NCBI GenBank assembly: GCA_018699415.1
Contig: JABIQM010000005.1
Coordinates: forward strand, 1 to 64,000
Source of the DNA: Acidimicrobiaceae bacterium
GTDB taxonomy: Bacteria; Actinomycetota; Acidimicrobiia; Acidimicrobiales; Aldehydirespiratoraceae
Direction of reading: 5' to 3'
DNA: 64,000 bases
Of this stretch, positions 46,983 through 57,925 are shown piece after piece. The notes below the pieces were generated by a model. The model was not told the origin of the DNA and did not search any database. It saw only the letters and a program-made list of their open reading frames with translations. A program made the position numbers and the translations under genes. The first letter of the stretch is position 1. The number at the start of each line of letters is the position of its first letter.

Positions 46983-48315
46983 CACCAAAGAACTGACCAG
47001 CCACCTTCTGAATCCCGTATGACCACGAGGGATATGCATGCACAGTTTGGGCGAGACGTCCCGTGAACAGCCCGGCTCGCATTGCGAGAGCGATCTCGTG
47101 GATCATCTCACCCGCTCGTGGAGACACAATCGTCGCCCCGAGGAGTTGACCGCCAAAGAGGCCGCGCGTGATGCGTTTGGGACCAGCGATCAACTTGATA
47201 AATCCGTCCTCGATGCCATCAGTGATCGCTCGATCGATCTCCGACAACGGGAGTTCGGCCACGCGACCGCCATGGGCAGCAGCCTCGGTCTCGGTCATCC
47301 CAATACGGGCCACTTCGGGCGAGGTAAACGTCACCCAAGGAATCCAGTGGGTGCGGTACCGACCTCGTTGACCCTTTCGCAACGCATTGCCCGCAGCCAG
47401 ACGACCCATCTCGTCGGCCGCGTGGGTGAAGGCCAGTTTCCCTGTCACGTCACCGACTGCGTAGACACCCCGAACCGTCGTCGAGAGACGGTCGTCGGTC
47501 TTGATATGACCGTGATCGGTGCGTTCGACGCCAAGCTCGTCGAGACCAAGATCTTCAGCGTTGGGTGCCCGGCCTACGGCCATCAGGAGCTTGTCAGTGA
47601 CGATCTCCTGACCACCCGCAAACACGCGGATGCCACCCATCGGAGTCGGTGCCACCCGTTCGATCAACGCGCCCGTCACGACCGTGACACCAAGGGCTCT
47701 CAGTGAGCGTTCGACAACCGCCGAGGCACCCGGCTCTTCGCGAGCCAGGAGGCGAGGTAGCCCGTCGACCAAGGTCACCGACGTACCAAGCCGGGCGAAG
47801 GCCTCGGCGAGCTCACAACCGATCGCCCCGCCACCAACGATCGTTATCGATCCGGGCAGCCTATAAAGCGAGAAAACCGACTCGTTGGTCAGAGCGCCAA
47901 CCGTGTCGAGTCCAGGAATCGGCGGCATCACGGGTCGGCCGCCTGTAGCGATGATGATCTTCGGCGCGGTGATGCGCCGGTCGCCAACTGCGATCGAGTC
48001 ATGGGTCGCAAGACGAGCTCTTGCTTCCAGCACCCGCGTGCCACGCGAGCGAAAGACGTCGGCGGTCTCTGTTGCCGCTATGCGGTCGATCGTCTGGCTG
48101 ACTCGCCCGAACGCATCGTCGAAGCCAAGTCCGCCCCTCGCTGCACTCAGGAGCGTCTTTGAGGGGACGCATCCGGCAAACGTGCAGTCGCCGCCAAGAG
48201 GACCATCGTTCACGAGCAGGGTGTCAGCGCCAACCCATTGAGCGGCACGCGCCGCGCTGAGGCCCCCGGCGCCGCCGCCGATGATGATCAGATCGTGGTC
48301 CACAGCGCCGCACAT
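46945..48315 (-). CDS. FAD-dependent pyridine nucleotide-disulfide oxidoreductase (mercuric reductase/lipoamide dehydrogenase-like)
   Basis: DLIIIGGGAGGLSAARAA, GGDCTFAGCVPSKTLL redox CxxxxC, YAVGDVTGKLAFTHAA. Confidence 0.9.
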   Translation of the reverse strand: MCGAVDHDLIIIGGGAGGLSAARAAQWVGADTLLVNDGPLGGDCTFAGCVPSKTLLSAARGGLGFDDAFGRVSQTIDRIAATETADVFRSRGTRVLEARARLATHDSIAVGDRRITAPKIIIATGGRPVMPPIPGLDTVGALTNESVFSLYRLPGSITIVGGGAIGCELAEAFARLGTSVTLVDGLPRLLAREEPGASAVVERSLRALGVTVVTGALIERVAPTPMGGIRVFAGGQEIVTDKLLMAVGRAPNAEDLGLDELGVERTDHGHIKTDDRLSTTVRGVYAVGDVTGKLAFTHAADEMGRLAAGNALRKGQRGRYRTHWIPWVTFTSPEVARIGMTETEAAAHGGRVAELPLSEIDRAITDGIEDGFIKLIAGPKRITRGLFGGQLLGATIVSPRAGEMIHEIALAMRAGLFTGRLAQTVHAYPSWSYGIQKVAGQFFGDVEGRVARDAVG

Positions 48316-48406
48316 CGTCGTCGGCAGGTTCTCATTCCTCAATCGTACGCGACGAAGACCAACGTGGGGACCGTAAAGACAGCACACCCATGAGCCACTC
48401 CGCTGC

Positions 48407-49186
48407 TCAGCTCGCGTCGAGAGCCACCCGGAACTCACCCACAAGCTCTGCAACTCCCGCCGGCCCTGCTTTGTCGAGCATGCGCTGCACGATCGCGGAA
48501 CCAACGACGACGCCATCGGACACCGTCGAGACCTCCACAGCCTGCTCAGGCGTTCCGATACCCACGCCCACAAGCACCGGCGTGTCGGTGATCGCTTTGA
48601 GACGCCGAGCAATGACCTTGGCCGACTCGGCCAGTTCAGTCCGAACGCCAGTAATGCCGAGAAGGCCCACGCCGTACACGAAACCGTGTGACCGTTCGCA
48701 AACCTGGGTGAGTCGTTCGTCAGATCCGGTAGGGGCGGCAAGAAGGACCGTCTCGACTCCAGCGCCATCGGCCGCCTCCGTCCAGGGATCGATTTCTTCG
48801 AGAGGAATATCAGGGAGGATGCAACCGGCAACGCCAGCGTCAGCCAGCGAATGGGCGAAGCGTTCCCAGCCAAATCGGTAAGCGATGTTGCCGTAGGTCA
48901 TCACGGCGGTCGGAACACCGATGTCAGCGCGCCGCACCGCGTCTAAAATCGATTGAGGTGTAGCACCTTGCTCGAGCGCTAGGTCATTGGCGGCCTGGAT
49001 TGTTGGCCCATCCATGACGGGGTCAGAAAATGGCATACCAATCTCGATGGCATCGGCACCCGCCGCAGCAACCGCACACAGGGTCTCAACCCAGTCGTCC
49101 CCCAGCCCGCCGGTCACGTAGGGGACCAGGCACTTTCCACCGGCATCTCGGCGCGCCCGAAGCGCCGCCTCAAAAGCGCCGATCAT
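48407..49186 (-). CDS. trpA: Tryptophan synthase alpha subunit
   Basis: [44 protein letters not shown]. Confidence 0.95.
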   Translation of the reverse strand: MIGAFEAALRARRDAGGKCLVPYVTGGLGDDWVETLCAVAAAGADAIEIGMPFSDPVMDGPTIQAANDLALEQGATPQSILDAVRRADIGVPTAVMTYGNIAYRFGWERFAHSLADAGVAGCILPDIPLEEIDPWTEAADGAGVETVLLAAPTGSDERLTQVCERSHGFVYGVGLLGITGVRTELAESAKVIARRLKAITDTPVLVGVGIGTPEQAVEVSTVSDGVVVGSAIVQRMLDKAGPAGVAELVGEFRVALDAS

Positions 49187-50337
49187 CCCAAGACGTCCAT
49201 CATCTGGGCGACGTCTTTGTCGCCGCGGCCACTCAAGTTCACGAGCACTGTCTTTCCTTGCAACTCATCTCGGGCCTTACTCAACCAAGCAATCACGTGA
49301 GCCGACTCAAGGGCAGGAATGATGCCTTCGGTACTGGCCAAGAGTTGGAAGCCCGCGACGACTTCCGCATCGGTCACCGGTTCGTAGCGGGCCCGGCCGA
49401 TCTTCGCCAAGTGAGCGTGTTCCGGGCCGATACCCGGGTAATCGAGACCGGCCGAGATCGACTCAGCTTCGATGACCTGGCCCCATTCGTCTTGCATCAG
49501 GTAGCTGAGCGAGCCATGGACGATGCCGGGCACCGCTCGGCCTACCGCTGCGCCTCCAGCCGGCTCTATGCCGATCAGTTCGGCGGATGTGTCCGCAAAC
49601 CCGCTGAAGATGCCAATGGCATTAGATCCGCCGCCGACACAGGCGGTGACCACATCAGGGGTTCCGCCATCGAGAAGGGCGGCACATTGCTCTGATGCTT
49701 CCTCGCCGATCACGCGGTGAAACTCGCGAACCATCCACGGATATGGATGGGGTCCCATGACTGAGCCAAGGCAGTAGTGCGTGTTTTCCACAGCGGCCAC
49801 CCAGTACCGCATGGCCTCGTTGACAGCGTCCTTCAGTGTCTTGGAGCCTGACTCAGCCGAGCGAACCTCAGTGCCCAACAACTGCATACGGAAGACATTG
49901 AGCTTCTGGCGCTCAATGTCGACAGCGCCCATATAGACCACGCATTCCATGCCGAACAGGGCTGCCGCTGTTGCCGTGGCGACGCCATGCTGGCCTGCCC
50001 CGGTCTCGGCGACCAGACGAGTCTTACCCATTCGCCGGGCGAGCAGTGCTTGACCAAGGACGTTGTTGATCTTGTGGCTGCCTGTGTGGTTGAGGTCCTC
50101 ACGCTTGAGCAGCACTCGACATCCGAGCTCGGCACTCAGGTTCTTGCACTCAGTCAGCGGCGAGGGCCGCCCTGTATAATTCGCCTGCAGATCGTCGAGT
50201 TCTGCCCGGAAGCTGGGATCAGCCCAGGCTTCCCGGAACGCAACATCAAGTTCCTGACAAGCGGGCACAAGCGTTTCGGGCACATACATGCCACCGAACT
50301 CGCCAAACCGGCCATCTACGGGGTCGACCATAGTCAT
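49183..50337 (-). CDS. trpB: Tryptophan synthase beta subunit
   Basis: [40 protein letters not shown]. Confidence 0.96.
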   Translation of the reverse strand: MTMVDPVDGRFGEFGGMYVPETLVPACQELDVAFREAWADPSFRAELDDLQANYTGRPSPLTECKNLSAELGCRVLLKREDLNHTGSHKINNVLGQALLARRMGKTRLVAETGAGQHGVATATAAALFGMECVVYMGAVDIERQKLNVFRMQLLGTEVRSAESGSKTLKDAVNEAMRYWVAAVENTHYCLGSVMGPHPYPWMVREFHRVIGEEASEQCAALLDGGTPDVVTACVGGGSNAIGIFSGFADTSAELIGIEPAGGAAVGRAVPGIVHGSLSYLMQDEWGQVIEAESISAGLDYPGIGPEHAHLAKIGRARYEPVTDAEVVAGFQLLASTEGIIPALESAHVIAWLSKARDELQGKTVLVNLSGRGDKDVAQMMDVLG

Positions 50338-51011
50338 GATAAGCGATCCTCTTCCCAGTCGTACAAGGGGGACGGGCCTTCAGCCTCGTCGGTTTCGTCG
50401 GCTACGGGAGCGGCTGCGCGTGCGTTTTCGATGAATGCTCGCAGCTTCACGGCGTCCTTCACTCCTGGTGTCTGCTCAACGCCAGTCGAAACGTCTACGC
50501 CCCAGGGCCGGACCCGGTGAATGGCATCGGCGACGTTATCTGGGCTCAATCCTCCAGCGAGCAGTACACGGTGGCCAGAACGGGGAGCGTCCTCAGCGAG
50601 GCTCCAGTCAAACACGTGGCCGCTCCCTGGTGTTGCAGAGTCGACCAGCACCATGTCAGCCCCATAGTTGTCCAGAGCAGACAAGCCAGGGTGACCGGCC
50701 GCGAATGCCTTCACGACAAGCGGCACCCGAGAGCGAACCTCACGAGTCTGCTCGGCCGTCTCGTGACCGTGCAGCTGCGCACCCCCAAGGCCAGCCCGAT
50801 GAACGATGTTGACTACTCGATCAGGAAGTTCATCACGAAAGACGCCAAGCGTCAGGATCTCCGGCGGTAAACGACGGGTGATGTCTCTCACCCGATCAAT
50901 TGCCACCTGCCTCTTCGATGGAGCGAAGATGAACCCCAGCGCGTCGGCGCCAAGGGCGACCGCTAGTAAGGCGTCTTCTTCTCGGGTGATGCCACAGATC
51001 TTGATGAACAC
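50334..51011 (-). CDS. trpF: Phosphoribosylanthranilate isomerase
   Basis: [56 protein letters not shown]. Confidence 0.94.
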   Translation of the reverse strand: MFIKICGITREEDALLAVALGADALGFIFAPSKRQVAIDRVRDITRRLPPEILTLGVFRDELPDRVVNIVHRAGLGGAQLHGHETAEQTREVRSRVPLVVKAFAAGHPGLSALDNYGADMVLVDSATPGSGHVFDWSLAEDAPRSGHRVLLAGGLSPDNVADAIHRVRPWGVDVSTGVEQTPGVKDAVKLRAFIENARAAAPVADETDEAEGPSPLYDWEEDRLS

Positions 51012-51021
51012 GATAACGACG

Positions 51022-51816
51022 CTACCGGTCCGGCTGAGCTACAGCCCGGAGCTTCCCAATCTCAGCCGCGGGATCACCCGACGTCACAAGCGTCTCACCC
51101 ACTAATAGCGCGTGGTAACCGGCGCCGTGCAGCGCCGCGGAGTCTCCGGCATCGCGAACGCCGCTCTCCGCCACCCTCACCACACCACACGGCATCAGCG
51201 GGGCTATTCGCACAGCGCGCTCCTGGTCGACCTCAAAGGTGACGAGATCTCGCTGGTTGACGCCGATCAACGTCGCGTTCACCAACAGAGCTCGCTCGAG
51301 TTCTGCTTCACCATGGATTTCCACCAGCACATCAAGACCGATTTCGGTGGCCAGCGCGTGGAAATCCGACAGTTCATGATCGTCTAGCGCTGCGGCAATC
51401 AACAACACACAGTCCGCGCCCATCAAACGCGTATCGACCACGTCTCTGGCGTCGACGGTGAAGTCCTTGCGAATCACCGGCAGCGAGGTGGCCTCACGGG
51501 CGGCCTGTAAATCTGCGACCGACCCACCGAACCACTGCTCATCGGTCAATACCGACAGACAGGATGCTCCACCGCGCTCATACTCCCGGGCCAGCACCAC
51601 GGGATTGAGTCCCGGAAGGAGATCGCCCTTCGATGGCGACCGCCGCTTGACTTCACTGATGACGGCGATGCCTTCTGCATCATCGAGCGCGCGCCGAAAC
51701 GCACGCGTGGCCGGCATCTCGTCGACACTGGCCATCAGCGAACCGATCGAACGAGGGTCGTTCGCCGCCGCTACTCGATGAGCGTCGAGAATACGGTCGA
51801 GATAGGTGACGCTCAG
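51022..51816 (-). CDS. trpC: Indole-3-glycerol phosphate synthase; likely CTG start at 51816
   Basis: ISEVKRRSPSKGDL, FGGSVADLQAAR, VIRKDFTVD; conserved N-terminal YLDRILDAHR lies upstream of the first ATG (51735) in the same frame. Confidence 0.88.
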   Translation of the reverse strand: MSVTYLDRILDAHRVAAANDPRSIGSLMASVDEMPATRAFRRALDDAEGIAVISEVKRRSPSKGDLLPGLNPVVLAREYERGGASCLSVLTDEQWFGGSVADLQAAREATSLPVIRKDFTVDARDVVDTRLMGADCVLLIAAALDDHELSDFHALATEIGLDVLVEIHGEAELERALLVNATLIGVNQRDLVTFEVDQERAVRIAPLMPCGVVRVAESGVRDAGDSAALHGAGYHALLVGETLVTSGDPAAEIGKLRAVAQPDR

Positions 51817-52127
51817 AGTTCGATACCCACGCCCGCGACTGGCGTCGCTCGGCTGATCTCGGGTCGACCGGCAAGAAGTCCGCCGATGGCCTCGCCAAAT
51901 GCCTTCATGTGGTTGGTGCTTCCGTGGGTTTCGAGAGCATCCGCGTCGGAGTAGAGCTCAGTGATCCATGCCACATTTTCGTGCTTTTTGTCCCAGCTCA
52001 ACACATACATCTCAACGCCCGGCTCGTTTGCCTCCACCCCAGAAAGCATGTCAGAAAAGGCTGTGGTGAACGCATCATTGGAGCCTTCCTGGACGGTGAG
52101 CTTGGCGACGATCGTGATCTTTGACAT
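51813..52127 (-). CDS. Antibiotic biosynthesis monooxygenase (ABM) domain protein
   Basis: SKITIVAKLTVQEGSNDAF…EPGVEMYVLSWDKKH. Confidence 0.8.
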   Translation of the reverse strand: MSKITIVAKLTVQEGSNDAFTTAFSDMLSGVEANEPGVEMYVLSWDKKHENVAWITELYSDADALETHGSTNHMKAFGEAIGGLLAGRPEISRATPVAGVGIEL

Positions 52128-52151
52128 AGCCGTCATGATACGCGACGACCG

Positions 52152-52694
52152 TCAAGGACGGCGATCTGAGCGTCGACTCACCCCAAGAGCGACGATCGGG
52201 GCAAGCAAGAAGAACAACCCGGCCACAACCATCGAGAAGATCCCCACGCCAACGAGTGCCGATATGCCAACCATGCTGCCCAAGACCACACTCCCAAATC
52301 CACAGACCAAAAGGCCTGGCGGCGCCATCACCAGCCAGCCAGGTAGACGAGTAGGGGTAATCGGCCGATCATCACGCTCGTCGAACAATGGTTCATCACC
52401 GTCGTCGACTGGCCGGAGGACCTCTTCTACGACAGGGGACTCAGCGAACGTCGGGCATGCCGCCCGTGAGCGGGCGCGGCGCATTCGTTCCCGGTCGTAC
52501 AGCGAACGCTCGTCAACGTCGCTCAGGACAGCCCATGCCGCGTTGATCGTCCGCATGGCATCCTCGGCGCCCTTGCGCTCCTCCGCATTACTCTGCACGT
52601 CAGGGTGAGCGCTCCGAGCAAGCGTTAGATAGTTGGCCCGGATCTCAGCCATCGATGCGTCCGGCGTCACCCCAAGTACCTCATAGTGGCCCAT
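52152..52694 (-). CDS. DnaJ-domain membrane protein
   Basis: HYEVLGVTPDASMAEIRANYLTLARSAHPDVQ (HPD motif) plus two TM segments. Confidence 0.88.
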   Translation of the reverse strand: MGHYEVLGVTPDASMAEIRANYLTLARSAHPDVQSNAEERKGAEDAMRTINAAWAVLSDVDERSLYDRERMRRARSRAACPTFAESPVVEEVLRPVDDGDEPLFDERDDRPITPTRLPGWLVMAPPGLLVCGFGSVVLGSMVGISALVGVGIFSMVVAGLFFLLAPIVALGVSRRSDRRP

Positions 52695-52777
52695 GTCGAG
52701 ATCGTAGAGCCCTGTGTGCCGTTGTTCTGCAGGCCATCATGGTTTCATCACAACTGTCAGCCACCCTCGGACATGAC

Positions 52778-53497
52778 ATGAGCGCCACCACAAATGAACA
52801 GCCGACCGCCGCGGACACCGAAACCGTGGTCGTGATCGTCGAGGACGACCCCAACATCGCCGATCTCGTCGAGTTATATCTCCGCCGAGATGGGTTCCGT
52901 CCTTTTCAGGCTGGTAACGGCGAACGAGCACTAGAGGTGATCGCTGAGCGCCAGCCAAAGCTGATCCTGCTTGACATTGGTCTGCCGGGTGACCTTGATG
53001 GCCTCGACGTTTGCCGAGCGGTGCGGGCTACCTCCAACGTTCCGATCATTTTCCTTACCGCTCGCGACGACGAGGTTGATCGCGTGCTCGGCCTCGAACT
53101 GGGCGCCGATGACTACGTCACCAAACCCTTCTCCCCTCGTGAACTCGTCGCACGGGTAAAGGCGATTCTTCGCCGAGCCGATGGCTTGCCCGACCCAAGC
53201 ACTGCTCCCGCCATCGTCGACCTCGGAGCAGGCATCGTCATCAGCGACGCCCGTCGCGAAGTAACCGTCAACGGCGACTCCGTGGCGCTCGCCATGCGCG
53301 AGTTCGATCTTGCCATGTATCTGGCTGTACACCGAGGGCTCGCCCTTTCGCGCCGCCAGATCCTCGACGGCGTCTGGGGTGCTGACTGGATAGGTGATGA
53401 CCGCACGATCGATGTCCATGTTCGTCAGCTCCGCAAAAAGCTCGGTGATGGCCTCCGTTTGGAGACCGTCTGGGGTGTCGGCTACCGGCTCGACTGA
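52778..53497 (+). CDS. OmpR-family response regulator
   Basis: VVIVEDDPNIADLV, LILLDIGLPG, C-terminal winged helix (IDVHVRQLRKKLGDGLRLETVWGVGYRLD). Confidence 0.94.
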   Translation: MSATTNEQPTAADTETVVVIVEDDPNIADLVELYLRRDGFRPFQAGNGERALEVIAERQPKLILLDIGLPGDLDGLDVCRAVRATSNVPIIFLTARDDEVDRVLGLELGADDYVTKPFSPRELVARVKAILRRADGLPDPSTAPAIVDLGAGIVISDARREVTVNGDSVALAMREFDLAMYLAVHRGLALSRRQILDGVWGADWIGDDRTIDVHVRQLRKKLGDGLRLETVWGVGYRLD

Positions 53498-54864
53498 TGA
53501 CCCGTCGTCTCGGAATCACCATTGTCGGGATGGTCATTGCTGCCCTCGTACTAGCCGGAGTCGGCACGCTGGCGCTAGCCGGAGTTAGTGACCGTGAGGC
53601 CGCGGAGCAAGAGCTGATCGAACAATCTGAGGCCTTGAGCGCGCTACTTCGCGAGCTGACGTTTACTACTCCCGCAGATGCTGGACGCGGTAACGTCCGG
53701 CAACGCCTGCGTGACGTAGCTCGCACCATCAGCGTCGAAGGCATCGGGATCGTGATCCTTCCGCGATCTGGCGGTGCGCCCCTCGGAGGCTTACCCGTCG
53801 GCCTCGAAGCCGAAGATTTCGACCTGGAGGCGATCCGCCGAGGCGAGACCATCAGCGGTGCCAAGGATACCCTGATCTGGGCGGCCGCTAGTTCGGTCAA
53901 CCAAGCGGGCGTGTCTCAGATGTTGGTGCTCACGCGTGAACGTGACCCGATTTTCCTTCCCATCTTTCGTTGGTGGGCTCTCGCCTCGATCATCACCGTG
54001 GGCCTGGCCGTCGCTCTCACATTGCGCCTGAGCCGTCGCCTCACAGCACCGATCAGAGACACAGCAAATACCGCTAGTCGTATTGCCGCCGGCGACCTGA
54101 GCGCACGCGCCAAACCTTCCTCTCGTGCAGGCGACGAGGTCGAGCAGCTCATTGAGTCGATCAACACCATGGCCTCCACGCTGGATCGCTCCCGTGCACT
54201 TGAACGGCAGTTCCTCCTCTCGGTCAGCCACGATCTACGCACGCCGCTCACGTCCATTCGCGGCTATGGCGAAGCCCTCGCCGACGGAGCCGTCGACGAC
54301 GCCGTCTACGTCGGCACGATCATCGAGGGTGAGGCGAAACGGTTGGAGCGTCTTGTTGGCGATCTGCTGCTCCTCGCCCGCCTGGAAAGCACCGGGTTCG
54401 AGTACCACCTCGCAACCGTTGACCTTCCCCCGTTAGTAGAGGCTGCCACCACAGGCGTGCGCCACGAGGCTGAGCAGCGCAGCGTGGCCATAACCGTTCG
54501 AACACCGGACGAGCCCACCAGAATTCGAGCGGACCCAGATCGATACTCTCAAGTCATCGGCAATCTTGTCGGCAACGCCCTTCGGTTCGCCAGCGAGACA
54601 GTGCTCGTCACGGTTTGGGCGGCGGACGGATGGATTCACCTATCCGTTGCTGACGACGGCCCCGGAATCAGCGAAGCCGATCTCCCACACGTCTTCGAAC
54701 GGCTCTACGTGGCCAAGAACAATCCCGCGACCAAAGAATCCGGCAGCGGTCTTGGCCTCGCGATCGTGCGCGAACTCACCGAGGGCATGGGAGGCTTGGT
54801 AGTGGCTCGGCGCTCCTCGTTTGGTGGTGCCGAGTTCGTGGTCAGCTTTCCACCGGCTTCGTAA
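53497..54864 (+). CDS. Sensor histidine kinase
   Basis: HAMP region, FLLSVSHDLRTPLTSIRGY, GNLVGNALRFA, VADDGPGI, GSGLGLAIVREL; overlaps RR stop. Confidence 0.94.
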   Translation: MTRRLGITIVGMVIAALVLAGVGTLALAGVSDREAAEQELIEQSEALSALLRELTFTTPADAGRGNVRQRLRDVARTISVEGIGIVILPRSGGAPLGGLPVGLEAEDFDLEAIRRGETISGAKDTLIWAAASSVNQAGVSQMLVLTRERDPIFLPIFRWWALASIITVGLAVALTLRLSRRLTAPIRDTANTASRIAAGDLSARAKPSSRAGDEVEQLIESINTMASTLDRSRALERQFLLSVSHDLRTPLTSIRGYGEALADGAVDDAVYVGTIIEGEAKRLERLVGDLLLLARLESTGFEYHLATVDLPPLVEAATTGVRHEAEQRSVAITVRTPDEPTRIRADPDRYSQVIGNLVGNALRFASETVLVTVWAADGWIHLSVADDGPGISEADLPHVFERLYVAKNNPATKESGSGLGLAIVRELTEGMGGLVVARRSSFGGAEFVVSFPPAS

Positions 54865-55534
54865 TCACCGCGCTGGTGACTCCGACCGAGACGGCATCGC
54901 CAAGTTGAACCTTCCGCATCACGGTCGCCAAACCAACATCCCCAGCGGTTGAGGTGACCTCACCGACAGTTGCACCGTCAACAGTAACTGAATCGCCGAC
55001 TGCGATCGGTCCCTCGGCGACCAACACTCTGATAGGTCGTGGCACGTTGCCACCTCGACTATCAATACGCGCCACCAGTTCCTGGCCCGTGTAGCAGCCC
55101 TTGGTGAAACTTACGGCGAGTTCGATCATCCGCTGTCCGGCTTCTCCGGGAATGGTGTCGTCGGTGAGTTCAGCGCCCATGCGAGGCATGCCAGCAAGGA
55201 TGCGCTGACGTTCATCGTTGGGATCTTCGGTGCCTGGCCACTCCATCGGTACAGGAATTCTGACCTCGGACTCTTCAAAGGTCACAGCAGTCCGGAGCAC
55301 AAAGCGTCGCAGCCGAGCAAGGAGCGCCTCAGCATGTCCGCCATCAACATCGAGCAAAAAGTCATCCGCACCCACGCGATGAATACGGAAGAGGGCCACC
55401 ATCTTGCCGGTGGGGTGCAGGACAAGAGACCATGCGGTGTCACCCTCGGCCAAGGCATCAACATCCTGGGAGATCTGACCCTGCAAGTAGCTGGCAGCAT
55501 CGCTGCCCGTAACGGTGATCGTGTCGCGTTTCAT
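54842..55534 (-). CDS. YgfZ/GcvT-like folate-binding protein
   Basis: SDAASYLQGQISQDVDAL, KGCYTGQELVARIDSRG. Confidence 0.9.
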   Translation of the reverse strand: MKRDTITVTGSDAASYLQGQISQDVDALAEGDTAWSLVLHPTGKMVALFRIHRVGADDFLLDVDGGHAEALLARLRRFVLRTAVTFEESEVRIPVPMEWPGTEDPNDERQRILAGMPRMGAELTDDTIPGEAGQRMIELAVSFTKGCYTGQELVARIDSRGGNVPRPIRVLVAEGPIAVGDSVTVDGATVGEVTSTAGDVGLATVMRKVQLGDAVSVGVTSAVITKPVES

Positions 55535-57051
55535 AAGTCCTTGGCTGCCTTACGGGCAGCGGTCATGCGTCTCGCTGCGGGAACCGCCGCCAACAGCGCT
55601 TTCGCCTTGTTCTGACATTCCAGGTGTTCATCTTCAGCCACAGAGTCAGCCACAATGCCTGCACCGGCCTGGACCGACGCACGATTGCCAGAAATGAGCA
55701 TCGTACGAATCGTGATGGCCGTATCGATGTTGCCAGAGAAGTCGAGATAGCCGACCACCCCGCCGTAGGGACCACGTTTCACGGGTTCGAGTTCGTCGAT
55801 GATCTCCATCGCACGAACCTTCGGAGCGCCAGAGAGCGTGCCTGCGGGCAATGTCGCCCGAAGTACATCGATCACTGTGCGTCCCTCTGCGAGGGCGCCT
55901 GAGACCTGTGAGGTCATGTGCATGACGTGGCTGTACCGCTCGAGCGTCATCATTTCGTCGATTTGCAGCGAGCCGAACTCAACAACGCGACCGACATCGT
56001 TGCGGGCGAGGTCGACCAACATGATGTGCTCGGCGACCTCCTTTGGATGTTCGATGAGTTCGGCCGCCATACGGCGGTCATGCTCCTCGGTGGCACCACG
56101 CTTGCGAGTGCCCGCTATCGGGCGAGAGATCACGCGGTTGCCGAGCAACTGCACGAGAGGCTCAGGCGATCCACCGACAACCTCAAGATCGGCGTGGCGC
56201 AGGAAGTACATGTGCGGACTTGGGTTGACCTGTCGCAACACGCGGTACATGTCGAAAGCATCGGCGTTCAGTTCGAGATCAAAGCGCTGTGAAAGCACCA
56301 CCTGGAAGACGTCACCAGCAAAGATGTGCTCGCGGGCTGCCTCGACGGCCGCACAATACAGATCCTTAGCCATTGACGATGTGACCTCCGGGAGCTCATC
56401 ATCGGGATCGGGTGGTGTCATCAGTGGTTCGTCGATCGTGCGACTCCCGGCCGCAGCAAGGTCCTTGAGCTGCCCAATGGCCTGCTCGTAGGCGGTATCA
56501 AGATCATTGCTGCTCATGGATTCGCCCACGAACACGTTGGTGATCAGCGTGACCCGCTGGCGCCAATGGTCATAGACGGCAAGCTCCCCGATCAGAGAAA
56601 TCACTGCATCCGGATTGCCGAGATCGTCCTTGGGGACATTCGGCAGATGCTCGACCTCACGGACGACGTCGTAGCCCAAATACCCCATCAGACCGCCATG
56701 CATCGGTGGCAAACCGTCGATCTCTGGGGCGCGATAGTGGGCAAGCAGCACTTCAAGAGCAGCGAGCATGCCCTGGTCGGTAGGAACGTCGATTCTGAGG
56801 TCGCCGCGGATGGTCAGATTCATCCCATGTGCCACCATCGTGGCTTGCGGATTGCGACCAATGAACGACCAGCGACTCCAACGATCACCGTTGTCCACGG
56901 ATTCGAGCAGGAAGCCCTCGTCGTCACCCACAACTCGGGCGAAGGCGGCGACGGGCGTTGTCAGGTCGGCCAGGACCTCCGACCACACGGGCACAACCGT
57001 GTGGCTTTGTGCGAGTTCCTTGAACTCGTCGAGCGAGGGGCGGACCTGCAT
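55531..57051 (-). CDS. trpE: Anthranilate synthase component I
   Basis: VVLSQRFDLEL, PSPHMYFL, RPIAGTRKRGATEEHD, LPAGTLSGAPKVRAMEIIDELEP. Confidence 0.94.
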   Translation of the reverse strand: MQVRPSLDEFKELAQSHTVVPVWSEVLADLTTPVAAFARVVGDDEGFLLESVDNGDRWSRWSFIGRNPQATMVAHGMNLTIRGDLRIDVPTDQGMLAALEVLLAHYRAPEIDGLPPMHGGLMGYLGYDVVREVEHLPNVPKDDLGNPDAVISLIGELAVYDHWRQRVTLITNVFVGESMSSNDLDTAYEQAIGQLKDLAAAGSRTIDEPLMTPPDPDDELPEVTSSMAKDLYCAAVEAAREHIFAGDVFQVVLSQRFDLELNADAFDMYRVLRQVNPSPHMYFLRHADLEVVGGSPEPLVQLLGNRVISRPIAGTRKRGATEEHDRRMAAELIEHPKEVAEHIMLVDLARNDVGRVVEFGSLQIDEMMTLERYSHVMHMTSQVSGALAEGRTVIDVLRATLPAGTLSGAPKVRAMEIIDELEPVKRGPYGGVVGYLDFSGNIDTAITIRTMLISGNRASVQAGAGIVADSVAEDEHLECQNKAKALLAAVPAARRMTAARKAAKDL

Positions 57052-57055
57052 ATAT

Positions 57056-57463
57056 TCAGCCGAACCGAAGCGTTTCGGGATCGGTGACAGTTCGGTAATA
57101 GCAGGTCTGACGAGCGGTGCCAGAGTCGTCCTTGGTGTGGCAAACCCCTGAGCCACCTTTACGGACCCGGTAGAGGAGGCTGTTCTGCTCGCAGTTCACC
57201 GCGACGTCGATGACCTCGAGCACGTCGCCCGAAGTGGCCCCCTTGTGCCAGATCGTCTCACGTGACGTGCTGTACAGGACGGCTGAGCCGCAATCGAGCG
57301 TCTTTCGATACGCCTCTTCATTGGCATAACCGATGAAGAGCACCTCTCCAGAGTCAGCGTCTTGGAGCACAACCGGCACAACCTGATGCCCGGCCCGGCC
57401 AATTTTGACCACCTTGTCGAAATCTAGTTGGGCGTAGAGACTTTCTTCGAGGGCAACACTCAT
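57056..57463 (-). CDS. hisI: Phosphoribosyl-AMP cyclohydrolase
   Basis: VLFIGYANEEAYRKTL, YSTSRETIWHKGATSGDVLEV, GSGVCHT. Confidence 0.94.
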   Translation of the reverse strand: MSVALEESLYAQLDFDKVVKIGRAGHQVVPVVLQDADSGEVLFIGYANEEAYRKTLDCGSAVLYSTSRETIWHKGATSGDVLEVIDVAVNCEQNSLLYRVRKGGSGVCHTKDDSGTARQTCYYRTVTDPETLRFG

Positions 57464-57535
57464 GACAACGAGCCTACGCGTTCACCCTTAGGGTTCGACG
57501 GGCGACTATCGAGCGCTATGGCCGCGTCGATCAAC

Positions 57536-57895
57536 TCAGAGGTAGAGCCCGGTGGAGCCTTCATCGAGACGTTCTGCTGCGACAGCGTGAACGTCGCGCT
57601 CCCGCAGAATGATGTAGTCGGTGCCTCGGACCTCTACCTCATAGCGATCGTCAGGGTTGAAGAGCACTTGGTCGCCCGGTTCCATGCTGCGAACGTTGGG
57701 ACCCGCGGCAACAACTTCGGCCCACGTGAGGCGCTTGCCGACCTGGGCGGTAGCCGGAATCAGAATTCCTCCCGAACTGCGACGCTCACCTTCGGCGTCG
57801 CCGTGCCGCACCAGGATGCGGTCGTTGAGCATCTTTACAGGAAGGCGCTCATCGGTGGTAAGGCCGTTGCGCTTCGTGGTCTTCTCGCTCGTCAC
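57536..57895 (-). CDS. GroES-like (Cpn10 family) protein
   Basis: KMLNDRILVRHGDAEGERRSSGGILIPATAQ, EPGDQVLFNPDDRYEVEVRGTDYIILRERDV; GTG start inferred. Confidence 0.8.
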   Translation of the reverse strand: MTSEKTTKRNGLTTDERLPVKMLNDRILVRHGDAEGERRSSGGILIPATAQVGKRLTWAEVVAAGPNVRSMEPGDQVLFNPDDRYEVEVRGTDYIILRERDVHAVAAERLDEGSTGLYL

Positions 57896-57925
57896 GGTGC
57901 CCAACGCTACAGGTAGGGTCGGGTC

